From NCBI RefSeq assembly GCF_000514775.1, contig NZ_AZWO01000018.1, positions 65,710 through 129,709 of the forward strand: a stretch of 64,000 bases of DNA, given 5' to 3'. A program made the translations under genes and the position numbers. A model generated the notes under the pieces. The model searched no databases. It was given only the letters and a program-made list of their open reading frames with translations, and was not told the origin of the DNA. Below are positions 46,114 through 56,156 of this stretch, one piece after another; the first letter of the stretch is position 1; every line of letters begins with the position of its first letter. This DNA comes from Salinispora pacifica CNR114. GTDB lineage: Bacteria > Actinomycetota > Actinomycetes > Mycobacteriales > Micromonosporaceae.

Positions 46114-47036
46114 GCGTCGGGGTGGCAGTGCTCGGTTCCGGGAATATCGGGACCGACTTGATGATCAAAGTTTTGCGGCTCAGCGACAGTCTGCGGATGG
46201 TCGCCTTGGCGGGCATCGATCCGGACTCCGACGGGCTGGCTCGGGCCCGGCGACTCGGCGTCACCACCACCGCCGAGGGGGTGGCGGGGCTCGTGGCGCT
46301 GCCCGAGTTCGCCGACGTGGCGCTGGTCTTCGACGCCACCTCGGCCGGGGCGCACCGACACCACGACGCCGTGTTGCGCGCCCACGGTCGGGCTGTGGTC
46401 GACCTGACCCCCGCCGCGGTCGGGCCGTACGTGGTGCCGCCGGTCAACCTGGACGAACACCTGCAGGAAGCCAACGTCAACATGGTCACCTGCGGCGGAC
46501 AGGCGACCGTGCCGATCGTCGCCGCCGTCGCCCGGGTCACCCCGGTCGCGTACGGGGAGATCGTCGCCTCGATCTCCGCCAAGTCAGCCGGGCCGGGCAC
46601 CCGGGCCAACATCGACGAGTTCACCGAGACCACCGCCCGGGCGATTGAGGTGGTTGGCGGCGCCGAACTGGGCAAGGCCATCATCGTGCTCAACCCGGCT
46701 GATCCGCCGTTGCTGATGCGGGACACCGTGTACTGCCTCTGCCCGGACCCGGACGCGGACCGCGCCGCGATCGCCACCGCCATCGCCGACATGGTCCGGG
46801 CCGTACAGGAGTACGTGCCCGGCTATCGCCTGAAACAGGATGTGCAGTTCGACCGGGTGGACAGCTACCTACCGGCGCTCGGTCGGCGCCTCACCGGCCT
46901 GCAGGTCTCGACGTTCCTGGAGGTCTCCGGGGCCGGGCACTACCTGCCCACGTACGCGGGCAACCTGGACATCATGACCTCGGCCGCGCTGCGCACCGCG
47001 GAGCGGCTGATCGCCCGGCGGGCGGTGCCGGCATGA
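46110..47036 (+). CDS. Acetaldehyde dehydrogenase (acetylating)
   Basis: CoA-dependent oxidation of acetaldehyde to acetyl-CoA, the last step of the pathway. 308 residues. NAD-binding [19 protein letters not shown] (N-terminus), catalytic Cys in [17 protein letters not shown] (about 130), and [24 protein letters not shown], which contacts the partner aldolase in known complexes. It directly precedes the aldolase gene with a 4-nt overlap, consistent with the channelling DmpF-DmpG-type complex. Confidence 0.96.
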   Translation: MSVGVAVLGSGNIGTDLMIKVLRLSDSLRMVALAGIDPDSDGLARARRLGVTTTAEGVAGLVALPEFADVALVFDATSAGAHRHHDAVLRAHGRAVVDLTPAAVGPYVVPPVNLDEHLQEANVNMVTCGGQATVPIVAAVARVTPVAYGEIVASISAKSAGPGTRANIDEFTETTARAIEVVGGAELGKAIIVLNPADPPLLMRDTVYCLCPDPDADRAAIATAIADMVRAVQEYVPGYRLKQDVQFDRVDSYLPALGRRLTGLQVSTFLEVSGAGHYLPTYAGNLDIMTSAALRTAERLIARRAVPA

Positions 47037-48088
47037 CCCAGCTCTACCTCCAGGATGTGACGCTGCGGGACGGGATGCACGCCATCGCCCACCGCTACAC
47101 CGTTGACCAGGTTCGGACGATCGCCGCCGCGCTAGACGTCGCCGGAGTCGCGGCGATCGAGGTGGCGCACGGCGACGGGCTGGCCGGGTCGAGTGTCAAC
47201 TACGGGCATGGTGCGGCGAGCGACGCGGAATGGATCGCGGCGGCGGCCGAGGTGCTGACCACGGCGCGGCTGACCACGCTGCTGGTGCCCGGGATCGGCA
47301 CCATCGCCGACCTGAGGGCGGCGCGGGCGCTCGGCGTCACCAGCGTTCGGATCGCCACCCACTGCACCGAGGCCGACATCTCCGCCCAGCACATCGGTTG
47401 GGCGCGGGAGAACGGGATGGACGTCTCCGGGTTCCTGATGATGGCCCACATGAACGACCCGGCGGCGTTGGCGGCGCAGGCCAAGCTGATGGAGTCGTAC
47501 GGGGCGCACTGCGTCTACGTCACCGACTCCGGCGGCCGGCTGCTGATGTCCGACGTGGCCGAGCGAATCGACGCCTACCGTCAGGTGCTCGAACCGGAGA
47601 CGCAGATCGGCATCCACGCCCACCACAACCTCTCGCTCGGGGTGGCGAACAGCGTGGTGGCGGTCGAGCACGGCCGGGTCCTTGGGGATGGGCCGCTGGA
47701 TGCGCCGGCCGGCCGAACCGTCCGGGTCGACGCCTCCCTCGCCGGGCAGGGTGCGGGCGCGGGCAATGCGCCGCTGGAGGTCTTCGTCGCGGTCGCCGAG
47801 TTGCACGGTTGGGAGCACGGCTGCGATGTCTTCGCGTTGATGGACGCGGCCGAGGACGTGGTCCGGCCGTTGCAGGACCGACCGGTACGGGTGGACCGGG
47901 AGACGCTCTCGCTGGGCTACGCCGGCGTCTACTCCAGTTTCCTGCGGCACGCCGAGCGGGCTTCCGAACGCTACGGCGTGGACGTCCGCTCGATCCTGGT
48001 CGAGTTGGGCCGGCGCCAGATGGTCGGCGGCCAGGAGGACATGATCGTGGATGTGGCGCTGGACCTGGCCGGCAAGGAGGAGACGTGA
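47033..48088 (+). CDS. 4-hydroxy-2-oxovalerate aldolase
   Basis: Metal-dependent HMGL-like TIM-barrel aldolase splitting 4-hydroxy-2-oxovalerate into pyruvate and acetaldehyde. 351 residues. Motifs: [18 protein letters not shown] (metal Asp and catalytic Arg/His, about 7-21), [16 protein letters not shown], the metal site [23 protein letters not shown] (His-x-His, about 199-201) and [14 protein letters not shown]. The C-terminal communication domain contacts the acetaldehyde dehydrogenase encoded just upstream. Overlaps the next gene by GTGA. Confidence 0.96.
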   Translation: MTQLYLQDVTLRDGMHAIAHRYTVDQVRTIAAALDVAGVAAIEVAHGDGLAGSSVNYGHGAASDAEWIAAAAEVLTTARLTTLLVPGIGTIADLRAARALGVTSVRIATHCTEADISAQHIGWARENGMDVSGFLMMAHMNDPAALAAQAKLMESYGAHCVYVTDSGGRLLMSDVAERIDAYRQVLEPETQIGIHAHHNLSLGVANSVVAVEHGRVLGDGPLDAPAGRTVRVDASLAGQGAGAGNAPLEVFVAVAELHGWEHGCDVFALMDAAEDVVRPLQDRPVRVDRETLSLGYAGVYSSFLRHAERASERYGVDVRSILVELGRRQMVGGQEDMIVDVALDLAGKEET

Positions 48089-48858
48089 TCGGAGCAGATA
48101 TCGCCGAGATCGCCGGTCAACTGGTCGCGGCGGCCGACCGGGGTACGGCGATTGGCCAGCTCGCCGCCGAGACCGGGCTCGACGTCGATGCCGCGTACGC
48201 GGTGCAGGCCGAGTTGGTGCGGCGCCGGCTGGACCGGGGTGAGCGGCTGGTGGGCCTCAAGATGGGGCTGACCAGTAAGGCGAAGATGGCCCAGGTCGGG
48301 GTGGACGAGGTGATCTGGGGCCGGCTCACTGACCGGATGCGGGTCACCGACGGCGGGACCGTCTCGGTTGGAGACTTCATCCATCCCCGGGTGGAGCCGG
48401 AGGTGGCCTTCCTGCTGGACCGGCAGCCGGAGCCGGGCGAGCCGGTCGCGGAGTTCGCCACCGCGGTCCGCGCGGTCGCCCCGGCCATCGAATTGATCGA
48501 CTCCCGGTACGCGGACTTCACCTTCTCCCTGCCGGACGTCATCGCCGACAACACGTCGGCGGGGGCCTTCGTGGTGGGGCCGTGGTGCCCCGTTCCGGAC
48601 GGTCTGGACAACCTTGGGGTGCTGCTGGAGATCGATGGCCAGGTCGCCCAGGTGGGGTCGACCGCGGCGATCCTGGGTGACCCACGTCGCGCCTTCGACG
48701 AGGGGGTCCGCCTCGCCGGCCAGCATGGGGTGCGGCTTCACCCGGGCTGGGTCTTTCTGGCCGGCGCCGCGACGGCCGCCGTCGTGCTGCGACCCGGCGC
48801 GCACGTCCGTGCCGTGGTGGAGAAGCTCGGCGCCGCGTCGCTGCGGGCGGCGGCGTGA
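48085..48858 (+). CDS. 2-oxo-3-hexenedioate (4-oxalocrotonate) decarboxylase
   Basis: Decarboxylates 2-oxo-3-hexenedioate to 2-oxopent-4-enoate. 257 residues, same fold as the hydratase at 45316. Features: [31 protein letters not shown] (typical of the decarboxylase branch), metal site [16 protein letters not shown] (Glu-x-Glu), [29 protein letters not shown], and [21 protein letters not shown]. In known pathways hydratase and decarboxylase form a complex. GTG 48085 overlaps the aldolase stop; it overlaps the deaminase gene by 4 nt. Confidence 0.93.
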   Translation: MIGADIAEIAGQLVAAADRGTAIGQLAAETGLDVDAAYAVQAELVRRRLDRGERLVGLKMGLTSKAKMAQVGVDEVIWGRLTDRMRVTDGGTVSVGDFIHPRVEPEVAFLLDRQPEPGEPVAEFATAVRAVAPAIELIDSRYADFTFSLPDVIADNTSAGAFVVGPWCPVPDGLDNLGVLLEIDGQVAQVGSTAAILGDPRRAFDEGVRLAGQHGVRLHPGWVFLAGAATAAVVLRPGAHVRAVVEKLGAASLRAAA

Positions 48859-49319
48859 CCGGCGGGGCGCCACCGGCGCTGGACCCCGGTGGGCGGGCAG
48901 CCGCCCGGGTCGTGGCCGGGAAGGCCGTGCCGCGTGGGGCCTTCCCACACGTCAAGGTGGCCGGTGGTTTCATCTTCGTCTCCGGCACCTCCTCCCGCCG
49001 CCCGGACAACACCTTCGCGGGTGTCGCCGTTGACGAGTTCGGTACCACCAACCTCGACATCCGGGCCCAGACCCGGTCGGTGATAGCGAACATCCGGGAT
49101 CTACTCAAGCCGGTCGGTGCCGGGCTGGCCGACCTGGTGCAGGTGACCAGCTACCTGGTCAACATGAACGACTTCGGTGGCTACAACGAGGTGTGGGCGG
49201 AGTTCTTCGACGCGAGCGGGCCGACTCGGACCACCGTGGCGGTCCACCAGCTACCGCACCCGCACCTGTTGATCGAAATGCAGGCCGTCGCCCTGCGCCC
49301 CGAAGGAGGTCCGTTGTGA
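48855..49319 (+). CDS. RidA-family 2-aminomuconate deaminase
   Basis: Hydrolytic deamination of 2-aminomuconate to 2-oxo-3-hexenedioate. 154 residues of the RidA/YjgF fold, longer than housekeeping RidA (about 128) as in NbaF/AmnD-type deaminases. Blocks: [78 protein letters not shown] and [22 protein letters not shown]. Operon position between decarboxylase and dioxygenase fits the assignment. It overlaps the next gene by 4 nt. Confidence 0.9.
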   Translation: MTGGAPPALDPGGRAAARVVAGKAVPRGAFPHVKVAGGFIFVSGTSSRRPDNTFAGVAVDEFGTTNLDIRAQTRSVIANIRDLLKPVGAGLADLVQVTSYLVNMNDFGGYNEVWAEFFDASGPTRTTVAVHQLPHPHLLIEMQAVALRPEGGPL

Positions 49320-49840
49320 GCGAGATCGCTGAGCCGTTCAGCTTCCCCGGCTGGGTCGTGGACAACCAGCACCTGCTGAAGCCACCGGTGGGCAACAAGG
49401 AACTACTCCCCGGCAGTTCCGACTTTATCGTCATGGTCGTCGGCGGGCCGAACCAGCGCACCGACTATCACGTCGAACCCTACGAGGAGTTCTTCTACCA
49501 GATCAAAGGAGACATGCACGTCAACCTGATGCTCCCGAACGGGCCACAGACGGTGCACATTCGCGAGGGGCAGATGTGGATGCTGCCGCGCGGAGTTCCG
49601 CACTCGCCGCAGCGTCCGGAGGCCGGGTCGATCGGTTTGGTGATCGAGCGGATCCGCGAGGAGGGCACCCTGGAACGGTTCCAGTGGTACTGCCCCGAGT
49701 GCGCCAACAAGGTGCACGAGGTGGAGTTGCAGGTCCGCGACATCGCCGCCGACCTGCCCCCGGTCTTCGCCACCTTCTACGCCGACGAGGCGGCGCGGAC
49801 CTGCGACCAGTGCGGCACGCTGCATCCGGGCAAGGGCTGA
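49316..49840 (+). CDS. 3-hydroxyanthranilate 3,4-dioxygenase
   Basis: Fe(II) extradiol-type cupin dioxygenase opening 3-hydroxyanthranilate to 2-amino-3-carboxymuconate semialdehyde. 174 residues. Cupin: [30 protein letters not shown] (His and Glu ligands, about 51-57), [25 protein letters not shown] (His ligand). The C-terminus has a rubredoxin-like site with two CxxC pairs ([12 protein letters not shown] and [13 protein letters not shown]), typical of bacterial HAAO. GTG 49316 overlaps the deaminase stop; GAAGGAGG lies just upstream. Its stop overlaps ACMSD by one base. Confidence 0.96.
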   Translation: MSEIAEPFSFPGWVVDNQHLLKPPVGNKELLPGSSDFIVMVVGGPNQRTDYHVEPYEEFFYQIKGDMHVNLMLPNGPQTVHIREGQMWMLPRGVPHSPQRPEAGSIGLVIERIREEGTLERFQWYCPECANKVHEVELQVRDIAADLPPVFATFYADEAARTCDQCGTLHPGKG

Positions 49841-50925
49841 TGGGTATCCCCGTTATTGACGTGCACTCACACGCCGTACCGCGGGGTTGGCCGGACCTCG
49901 CGGCGGCCTGCGGTGGCTCTGGCTGGCCCTGGCTGCGGGTCGACTCCGAGCGCGCCGCGATGATCATGGTCGGCGAGATGGAGTTCCGCCCGGTCGGCGC
50001 GGAGTGCTGGGACCCGGCGATCCGGGTGGCGGACATGGCCGCCGACGGTGTCGACGTGCAGGTGGTCTCGCCAACGCCCGTCTTTTTCTGCTACGACCGC
50101 CCGGCCGCCCAGGCGGCCAGGGTGGCTCGGATCTTCAACGACCGCATGCTGGAGATCACGGCCGCCGGAGACGGCCGGCTGGTTCCGTTCTGCCAGGTGC
50201 CGTTGCAGGACCCGGAGGCCGCCAGCGCCGAGCTGGACCGCTGTCTCGCCGCCGGGCACGCCGGGGTGGAGATCGGCAACCACGTCGGCGATCTTGACCT
50301 GGACGACAGCGGCGTCGCCGAGTTCCTCACCCACTGCGCCGAGGTCGGCGCGCCGGTCTTCGTCCACCCGTGGGACATGCCCGGCGGGCCACGGCTGGAT
50401 CGGTGGATGGCGCGGTGGCTGACCGGGATGCCGGCCGAGACCCACCTGTCAGTGCTGGCGATGATCCTTGGCGGGGTCTTCGACCGGGTGCCGGAGACGT
50501 TGCGGATCTGCTTCGCGCACGGCGGTGGCAGCTTTCCGTTCTGGCTGGGCCGTGCGGACAACGCCTGGCACCGTCGCGGCGATCTGGTCCGTGGCGCCTC
50601 GGTCCGGCCCCCCAGCTCGTACGTGGACCGGTTCTTCGTCGACTCGGTGGTGTTCGAACCGGCGGCGCTGCGGCTGCTGGTCGACACGATCGGCGTCGAC
50701 CAGGTGCTGCTCGGCAGCGACTATCCGTATCCACTGGGGGAGCGGCCGGTCGGTGCGGTCGTGCACCGCTCCGACTTCCTCACCCCGGACCAACGGGCCG
50801 GCCTGCTCGGCGGCAACGCGCTGCGTTTTCTCGCCGCCGGGGGGCAGGGTGAACCCACCGCGGCCGACCCGTACGGCCTGTCGGTGCGGCGGCCCGATCG
50901 GGCAGCGGGCAGGATTACGGCATGA
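49840..50925 (+). CDS. 2-amino-3-carboxymuconate-6-semialdehyde decarboxylase (ACMSD)
   Basis: Zinc-dependent amidohydrolase-fold decarboxylase giving 2-aminomuconate semialdehyde and diverting the intermediate away from quinolinate/NAD synthesis. 361 residues. Metal and active-site residues: IDVHSHAVPRGW (HxH, about 9-11), PVFVHPWDMPGGPRLDRWM (His, about 174), CFAHGGGSFPFWLGR (His, about 228) and LLGSDYPYPLGER (Asp, about 294). ATG 49840 is chosen; the earlier open frame lies inside the dioxygenase gene. ATGA overlap with the amidase. Confidence 0.95.
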   Translation: MGIPVIDVHSHAVPRGWPDLAAACGGSGWPWLRVDSERAAMIMVGEMEFRPVGAECWDPAIRVADMAADGVDVQVVSPTPVFFCYDRPAAQAARVARIFNDRMLEITAAGDGRLVPFCQVPLQDPEAASAELDRCLAAGHAGVEIGNHVGDLDLDDSGVAEFLTHCAEVGAPVFVHPWDMPGGPRLDRWMARWLTGMPAETHLSVLAMILGGVFDRVPETLRICFAHGGGSFPFWLGRADNAWHRRGDLVRGASVRPPSSYVDRFFVDSVVFEPAALRLLVDTIGVDQVLLGSDYPYPLGERPVGAVVHRSDFLTPDQRAGLLGGNALRFLAAGGQGEPTAADPYGLSVRRPDRAAGRITA

Positions 50926-52388
50926 CCGAGCCGCACGATCTGACCGCACTGGAGCAGGCTGCCGCGATCGCCAGCGGCGATCGGACCAGCCGGGAACTGG
51001 TCGAGCACCACCTGACCCGGGTGGCGGCGCTCGGGGACACCGTGGGTGCGTTCGTCACCGTGACCGCGGAATCGGCCCTCGCTGCCGCTGATGCGGCGGA
51101 CGCCGTTCCGCGCACGGTCCGCGGGCCATTGCACGGCGTGCCCACAGCGATCAAGGATCTGACCCTCACCGCCGGCGTGCGCACGACCTTCGGCTCCGCG
51201 GCCTTCGCCGATTTCGTACCGCCGGTCGACGCGGACGTGGTCCGATTCATCCGGGCCGCTGGCCTGGTCAGCCTCGGCAAGACCACCACCTCCGAGTTGG
51301 GCTGCTCGCTCTACTCCGAAGGGCGGGTCGCCCCGCCGGCCCGCAACCCGTGGGATCTCGCCTACACCGCCGGCGGCTCCAGCGGTGGTGCGGCGGCCGC
51401 GGTGGCGGCCGGTCTCCTTCCGGTGGCCCAGGGCTCCGACGGCGGCGGCTCGCTGCGTATCCCGGCCTCGTTGTGCGGGTTGGTCGGTTACAAGCCCAGC
51501 CGTGGGGTGGTCTCCGGCGGTCCGGTCGGCTTCGGTGCGTACGGCCTGCCGACCAGCGGCCCGATCGGGCGGACCGTGGCCGACGTGGCCGCGTTGCTCG
51601 ACGTGTTGGCTCAGCCGGTTCCCGGTGAGCCCTACCTGGCGCCGCCACCGCCGGCCGGGGGCTGGCTCGCGGCGACCCGGACCGCCACGCCGGGCCGGCT
51701 GCGGATCGGTCGCTTCACCACCCCGATGCTCGCCGATGAGCCCGTCCACCCGGACTGTGTCGCCGCCGTGGACCAGGCCGCCGACCTACTCACCGCCGCT
51801 GGGCATGAGGTGGTCGAGGTGCCGCCGCCGTTGACGCCGACGGCGTGGCCGCTGTTCGAGACCGTCTGGTACGTGCTCTCGCTCGCCCCGGTGCCGCCCG
51901 AGCGGGAGCGTCAGCTACTGCCGTTGACCCGGTTGCTGCGGGAGCGCGGGACGGCGATCTCCGCTGCCAGCCTCACCGCCGCGCTCGGTGAGCTCCAGGC
52001 GCAGGTCCGGCTCGGGATACGCCGGACCGCCGGCTGCGATCTGCTGCTCTGTCCCACTCTCGCCGCACCGCAGGCGCCGGTGGGCTGGTTCACCGATGTT
52101 CGTGACCCGGCGGACGACTTTGACCGCCAACGTCGGTTCTCACCGTATTGTGCAATTTTCAATGTCACGGGTGACCCCTCGGTGTCGCTCCCGGTGGGTA
52201 CCACCGCCGACGGACTACCGGTCGGGGTCCTCCTCAGCGGCCGGCAGGGCAACGATGCGCGGCTGCTCGCCGCCGCCGCCCAGCTGGAGCAGCTCAGTGG
52301 GGGGTGGGATCGCCACCCCGCAATCTGGCGGGCGGTTGGCTCCGCTAACGTGAATACCACAAGCGGAGTCGGGGAATCGTCTACCTGA
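50922..52388 (+). CDS. Amidase-signature hydrolase, last gene of kyn operon
   Basis: A 488-residue serine hydrolase of the amidase-signature family. The Ser-cisSer-Lys triad is visible: Lys in [14 protein letters not shown] (about 78), Ser in the Gly/Ser-rich [18 protein letters not shown] (about 152-153) and Ser in [23 protein letters not shown] (about 177). It overlaps ACMSD by 4 nt, so it belongs to the operon. No recognisable kynurenine formamidase lies in the window, so this enzyme could hydrolyse N-formylkynurenine; a different amide substrate is equally possible. Confidence 0.88.
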   Translation: MTEPHDLTALEQAAAIASGDRTSRELVEHHLTRVAALGDTVGAFVTVTAESALAAADAADAVPRTVRGPLHGVPTAIKDLTLTAGVRTTFGSAAFADFVPPVDADVVRFIRAAGLVSLGKTTTSELGCSLYSEGRVAPPARNPWDLAYTAGGSSGGAAAAVAAGLLPVAQGSDGGGSLRIPASLCGLVGYKPSRGVVSGGPVGFGAYGLPTSGPIGRTVADVAALLDVLAQPVPGEPYLAPPPPAGGWLAATRTATPGRLRIGRFTTPMLADEPVHPDCVAAVDQAADLLTAAGHEVVEVPPPLTPTAWPLFETVWYVLSLAPVPPERERQLLPLTRLLRERGTAISAASLTAALGELQAQVRLGIRRTAGCDLLLCPTLAAPQAPVGWFTDVRDPADDFDRQRRFSPYCAIFNVTGDPSVSLPVGTTADGLPVGVLLSGRQGNDARLLAAAAQLEQLSGGWDRHPAIWRAVGSANVNTTSGVGESST

Positions 52389-52434
52389 CCGTCCACCCGA
52401 CCCGGATTCCTGGTCTCTCTTTCGCCTGGGGGCG

Positions 52435-52746
52435 TTGGGATTGTCTGTAACCGATACGTTGCTGGTCTTCGTCGGAATCCCGGCGGTAGCAGCGCTGGTG
52501 ATTGCTGGTGTGGCATACGCCGCCAGCAGCCGCGGCGCTGGTGGCGGTGGCAAGCGCTACCGGCCCGGCCGGCCCTTTGACTTCACTCCGGTCTGGTTCC
52601 TGAGTACTCCGGAGGAGCTGGCCGACTCGGCGGGCACCGCACTGACGGCCGGCGCCCAGGCGCCCGCGTTGACGGGCCGTAAGCAGGAGCAGGCCGGCCA
52701 GCAGGCGCCGGTCGGTGGAACCGGAGGCGCAAGTGACCGTTGGTGA
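52435..52746 (+). CDS. Small one-TM membrane protein, unknown
   Basis: A 103-residue protein with one N-terminal TM helix (TLLVFVGIPAVAALVIAGVAYAA, about 8-30), a Gly-rich linker, and PGRPFDFTPVWFLSTPEELADSAG, a block that looks conserved. The tail is Gln/Gly/Ala-rich. The start is uncertain (TTG 52435 or TTG 52441). It overlaps the DUF5130 gene by 14 nt and probably forms a two-gene unit with it. Confidence 0.6.
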   Translation: MGLSVTDTLLVFVGIPAVAALVIAGVAYAASSRGAGGGGKRYRPGRPFDFTPVWFLSTPEELADSAGTALTAGAQAPALTGRKQEQAGQQAPVGGTGGASDRW

Positions 52747-53146
52747 ACTGCAGTCGTCGTCCGAGACGGCGGCCCCGCCGGAGTTGGACGGCCCGTTCTC
52801 GACCCGTCAGCTGCTCCGCGTTGACGAGGCCATGCGCCTGGCCGACCAGAGCACCGGGCTGACCTTCTCGATTTTCGTCGGTGGACTCGACGAGCCGGTC
52901 CGGGAAGACGCCGAGCGGCGGCACCGCCAGCTCGCCGACCCCAACCGGTCGGTCCTGATCGCGATCTCACCGAACCAGCGGCAGCTGGAGATCGTCACCG
53001 GCCAGCACGCCCGTCGGCGCATCCCGGACACGTACGCGCGGCTCGCCGCGCTGTCGATGGTGGCAGCCTTCGGGGGCGGCGACCTCACCGGTGGCATCGT
53101 CACCGGCCTGGACCAGCTGGCCAGTCACGCCGGTAAGGGCTGCTGA
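52733..53146 (+). CDS. DUF5130 family protein (TPM-like)
   Basis: A 137-residue soluble protein of an actinobacterial family of unknown function related to the TPM domain: FSTRQLLRVDEAMRLADQSTGLTFSIFVGGLDEPVREDAERRHRQLADPNRSVLIAISPNQRQLEIVTGQHARRRIPDTYARLAALSMVAAFGGGDLTGGIVTGLDQLASHAG. The first 25 residues are variable. GTG 52733 lies inside the upstream small membrane-protein gene, whose product may anchor it. Confidence 0.8.
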   Translation: MTVGELQSSSETAAPPELDGPFSTRQLLRVDEAMRLADQSTGLTFSIFVGGLDEPVREDAERRHRQLADPNRSVLIAISPNQRQLEIVTGQHARRRIPDTYARLAALSMVAAFGGGDLTGGIVTGLDQLASHAGKGC

Positions 53147-53217
53147 CCCGCGGTAGGCACTCGGCCCGGGGTCGGTGTGTGGGCGAACGCTCCACACCGA
53201 CCCCGGGCCGTTGCGTG

Positions 53218-55773
53218 TCAGCCGCTTCGGGCGTCCCGCGCCCGGGCCTTGAGAGCCCGGACGACGCCGTCGCGGCCCTCGGCGACCAGCCGCCGCAGCG
53301 GTGCCGATTGGCCCACACCGGCCAGCCACCCGTCGGTCGCCGCCACGGTCTCCTCCTCGACCAGGTACGCCGGGTACGCCAGCAGGGCGAATTCCTGCGC
53401 CGGCTCACTGTCCCGGCTGGCCCAGACCTGCGCGATGGTGGCGAAGTACCGCTCCCGGTAGGGACGGACCAGCTCGACCTGCGTCGGGTGGGCGAAGCCC
53501 CGCAGCAGCGCGCGGTGCCGCCAGTTCGGCAGCGGCTCCGGACCGGTCAACCGGGCCCAGACGGCTGCCTTGTTCTCCGGCGTGGGCACGAGCGCGTGCG
53601 CCAACGCGGCTTCCCGCTCGCCACTGGCGGTGCGGTCGGTGGCCAGCTCCGCCTCGATGTCGTCGGGGCCGGCCGCGCCGTTGGCCACCAGCGCGGTAAG
53701 CACCGTCCACCGCAGCTCGGTGTCCATCCGCAGCCCGGACGGGACCCCGTTCCCCTCCAGCCAGCCACGCAACGTCGCCAGGTCCTCAGCCGAACGACCG
53801 GCGGAGGCGTACGCCCGAGCCCAGGCGAGCTGGAAGCCGCTGCCCGGCTCGGCGGTGGCGAGGGCGGTCTTCGCGGTCCGGGCCAGGTCGGCCCAGCCAC
53901 TCGGTGCCCACGTCGGGTCGGCGTAGAAGGTGAGGGCGGTGGTGACCTGCCGCAGGGTGGCGGTGACCAGGTTGATGTCGGTCTCGGCGGGGAGGCCGGC
54001 GAGCACCAGCGCCACATAGTCGCGGGCGGCCAGCTCGGCGTCACGGATCATGTCCCACGCGGCAGTCCAGCACAGCGCCCGCGCCAGCGACGACTCGAAG
54101 CCGGTGATGTGCTGCACCACGGTGGCCATCGACCGCTCGTCGAGCCGCAGCTTGGTGTAGGTCAGGTCGTCGTCGTTGAGTAGCAGCACGTCCGCGGCGG
54201 GAACCCCGGCCAGCTCGGGCAGCTCCGTCGTCTCGCCGATGACGTCGACCTCCAACCGCTCGCGGCGGACCAGCCGGCCATCGGTGCGGTCGTAGAGGCC
54301 GACCCCGATCCGGTGGGTACGCAGGGTCGGGTGGTCGGCCGGCGCCTCCTGGCGGACCACGACCCGCTGGTAGTTGCCGTCGGGGCCGATCGTCAGCTCC
54401 GGGCGCAGCGTGTTCACCTGGGCGGTCTCCAGCCACTGGGCGGCGAACTTGCGCAGCTCCCGCCCGGAGGCCGTCTCCAACTCGGAGAGCAGGTCGTCGA
54501 AAGTGGCGTTACCCCAGGCATGCTTGCGGAAGTACGACCGGAGCCCGGCCCGGAACGGCTCCTCGCCCACGTACGCGACGAGCTGCTTGAGCACGCTCGC
54601 GCCCTTGGCGTACGTGATCCCGTCGAAGTTGACCTCGACCGCCTCCAGGTCCGGCATCTCGCAGTAGACCGGGTGGGTGGAGGAGAGCTGGTCCTGTCGG
54701 TAGCCCCAGTTCTTCCGGACGGAGAGGAAGGTGGTCCACGCCTCGGAGAAGCGGGTCGCGTGGGTGTTGCACCAGTGGCTGGCCCACTCGGCGAACGACT
54801 CGTTCAGCCAGAGGTCGTTCCACCAGCGCATGGTGACCAGGTCGCCGAACCACATGTGTGCCAGCTCGTGCAGAATCGTGTTGGCGCGCTGCTCGTACTC
54901 GAAGTCGGTGACCTGCGACCGGAAGATGAACAGCGACTCGGCGTGCGTGACACAGCCGAAGTTCTCCATCGCGCCCGCGTTGAAGTCCGGCACCCAGAGC
55001 TGGTCGTACTTGGGCAGCGGGTACCGAATGTCGAACTGGTCGTGGAAGAAGTCGAAGCCCTGCTTCGTGATCAGGAAGAGATCGTCGGCGTCCAGGTACT
55101 GCGCCATCGAGGCGCGAACGAAGACACCCAGGTCGATGCCGTCGTGGCTGTCCCGCACCTCGTGGTAGGGCCCGGCGCAGAGCGCGGTGATGTAGGTGCT
55201 CATCCGCACCGACTCCACGAAGTGGACCGTCTTGCGGCCCTCGCCGGCCGGCTCCTCCCGCTCCACCGGCATGTTGGAGACGACCTTCCAGTGCTCCGGC
55301 ACGGTGGCGTGCCAGGTGTAGACACTCTTCAGGTCGGGCTGGTCGAAGGCCGCGTAGACCCGTTGCGCGTCCGCCGTCTCGAACTGGCTGTAGAGGTAGG
55401 TCTCGCCGTCGACCGGATCCACCGTGCGGTGTAGCCCCTGACCACTGTTGGAGTACGCGAAGTCCGCGTCCACCACGAGGGTGTTCTCGGCGGCCAGGTC
55501 GGGCAGGGTGAGCCCCGCCTCCGCCGACCAGCCACCCAGCTCCAGGGAGGTGCCGTTCAGGGTGGCCGACCGGACCGAATGTGCGGCGACCTCGATGAAG
55601 GTACTCGCACCCGGCTCACTGCACCGGAATCGGACCTCGGTCCGGGACCGGAACGTGTCGCCTTCGGCCTGCACGGCGCTCGACAGGTCCAGGTTGATGT
55701 CGTACCCGGTCACGTCGAGTAGCCGGCTTCGCTCGATGGCCTCCGCCTGCGTCAGGTTGCGCACTCCCGGCAC
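53218..55773 (-). CDS. pepN: Aminopeptidase N (M1 metallopeptidase)
   Basis: Cytoplasmic zinc aminopeptidase of 851 residues. Layout: N-terminal beta domain, catalytic domain with exopeptidase motif GAMENFGCVTHAES (about 270) and zinc motif HELAHMWFGDLVTMRWWNDLWLNESFAEW (HExxH near 307, third ligand Glu 18 residues on), and a C-terminal ERAP1-like helical domain (about 520-840). All catalytic residues are present. It starts at GTG 55773. Convergent with the DUF5130 unit; 71 bp separate the stops, with an inverted repeat of the GGTCGGTGTG…CACACCGACC type forming a likely terminator around 53171-53208. Confidence 0.95.
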   Translation of the reverse strand: MPGVRNLTQAEAIERSRLLDVTGYDINLDLSSAVQAEGDTFRSRTEVRFRCSEPGASTFIEVAAHSVRSATLNGTSLELGGWSAEAGLTLPDLAAENTLVVDADFAYSNSGQGLHRTVDPVDGETYLYSQFETADAQRVYAAFDQPDLKSVYTWHATVPEHWKVVSNMPVEREEPAGEGRKTVHFVESVRMSTYITALCAGPYHEVRDSHDGIDLGVFVRASMAQYLDADDLFLITKQGFDFFHDQFDIRYPLPKYDQLWVPDFNAGAMENFGCVTHAESLFIFRSQVTDFEYEQRANTILHELAHMWFGDLVTMRWWNDLWLNESFAEWASHWCNTHATRFSEAWTTFLSVRKNWGYRQDQLSSTHPVYCEMPDLEAVEVNFDGITYAKGASVLKQLVAYVGEEPFRAGLRSYFRKHAWGNATFDDLLSELETASGRELRKFAAQWLETAQVNTLRPELTIGPDGNYQRVVVRQEAPADHPTLRTHRIGVGLYDRTDGRLVRRERLEVDVIGETTELPELAGVPAADVLLLNDDDLTYTKLRLDERSMATVVQHITGFESSLARALCWTAAWDMIRDAELAARDYVALVLAGLPAETDINLVTATLRQVTTALTFYADPTWAPSGWADLARTAKTALATAEPGSGFQLAWARAYASAGRSAEDLATLRGWLEGNGVPSGLRMDTELRWTVLTALVANGAAGPDDIEAELATDRTASGEREAALAHALVPTPENKAAVWARLTGPEPLPNWRHRALLRGFAHPTQVELVRPYRERYFATIAQVWASRDSEPAQEFALLAYPAYLVEEETVAATDGWLAGVGQSAPLRRLVAEGRDGVVRALKARARDARSG

Positions 55774-56156
55774 TGTTCGTCTCCATCTCTCGTCTCACCG
55801 CACGTCGACCGCGGCGTCGTCGGGCAACCGCTCGTAGCGGTCACGCGAGTCGAGTCTTACACGCACCCAGGCCGGTGGGTGGGACAGGTCACGGTCTCCT
55901 TCCGTGTTGTGCCTGGGAACCTGCGGCGAGGATCGGTGCGGGCGTCGAGAAGCGGCGTACCGGACTGGACCCGGAGCTGGCCGGGGCCGTCGACAGCACC
56001 GAGTACGACGATGCGCTGCGCGCCGGCCACGAGGCGGGCCCCGGGTCGCCGGGAGATGGCTGGGGCCCGCAGTTCCGCCGGTGCCCGCGGGTGCTCCGCC
56101 ACACCGTGGGTGGGCCCGGACACCGGGGGTGAGCGATACCGGTAGCGTCAGCGGGC
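55774..56156. other. Divergent intergenic region between pepN and the DUF1015 gene
   Basis: About 380 bp. Several GC-rich open frames cross it but none is convincing. No repeat or strong hairpin is noticed. It should hold the promoters of both flanking genes. Confidence 0.4.
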
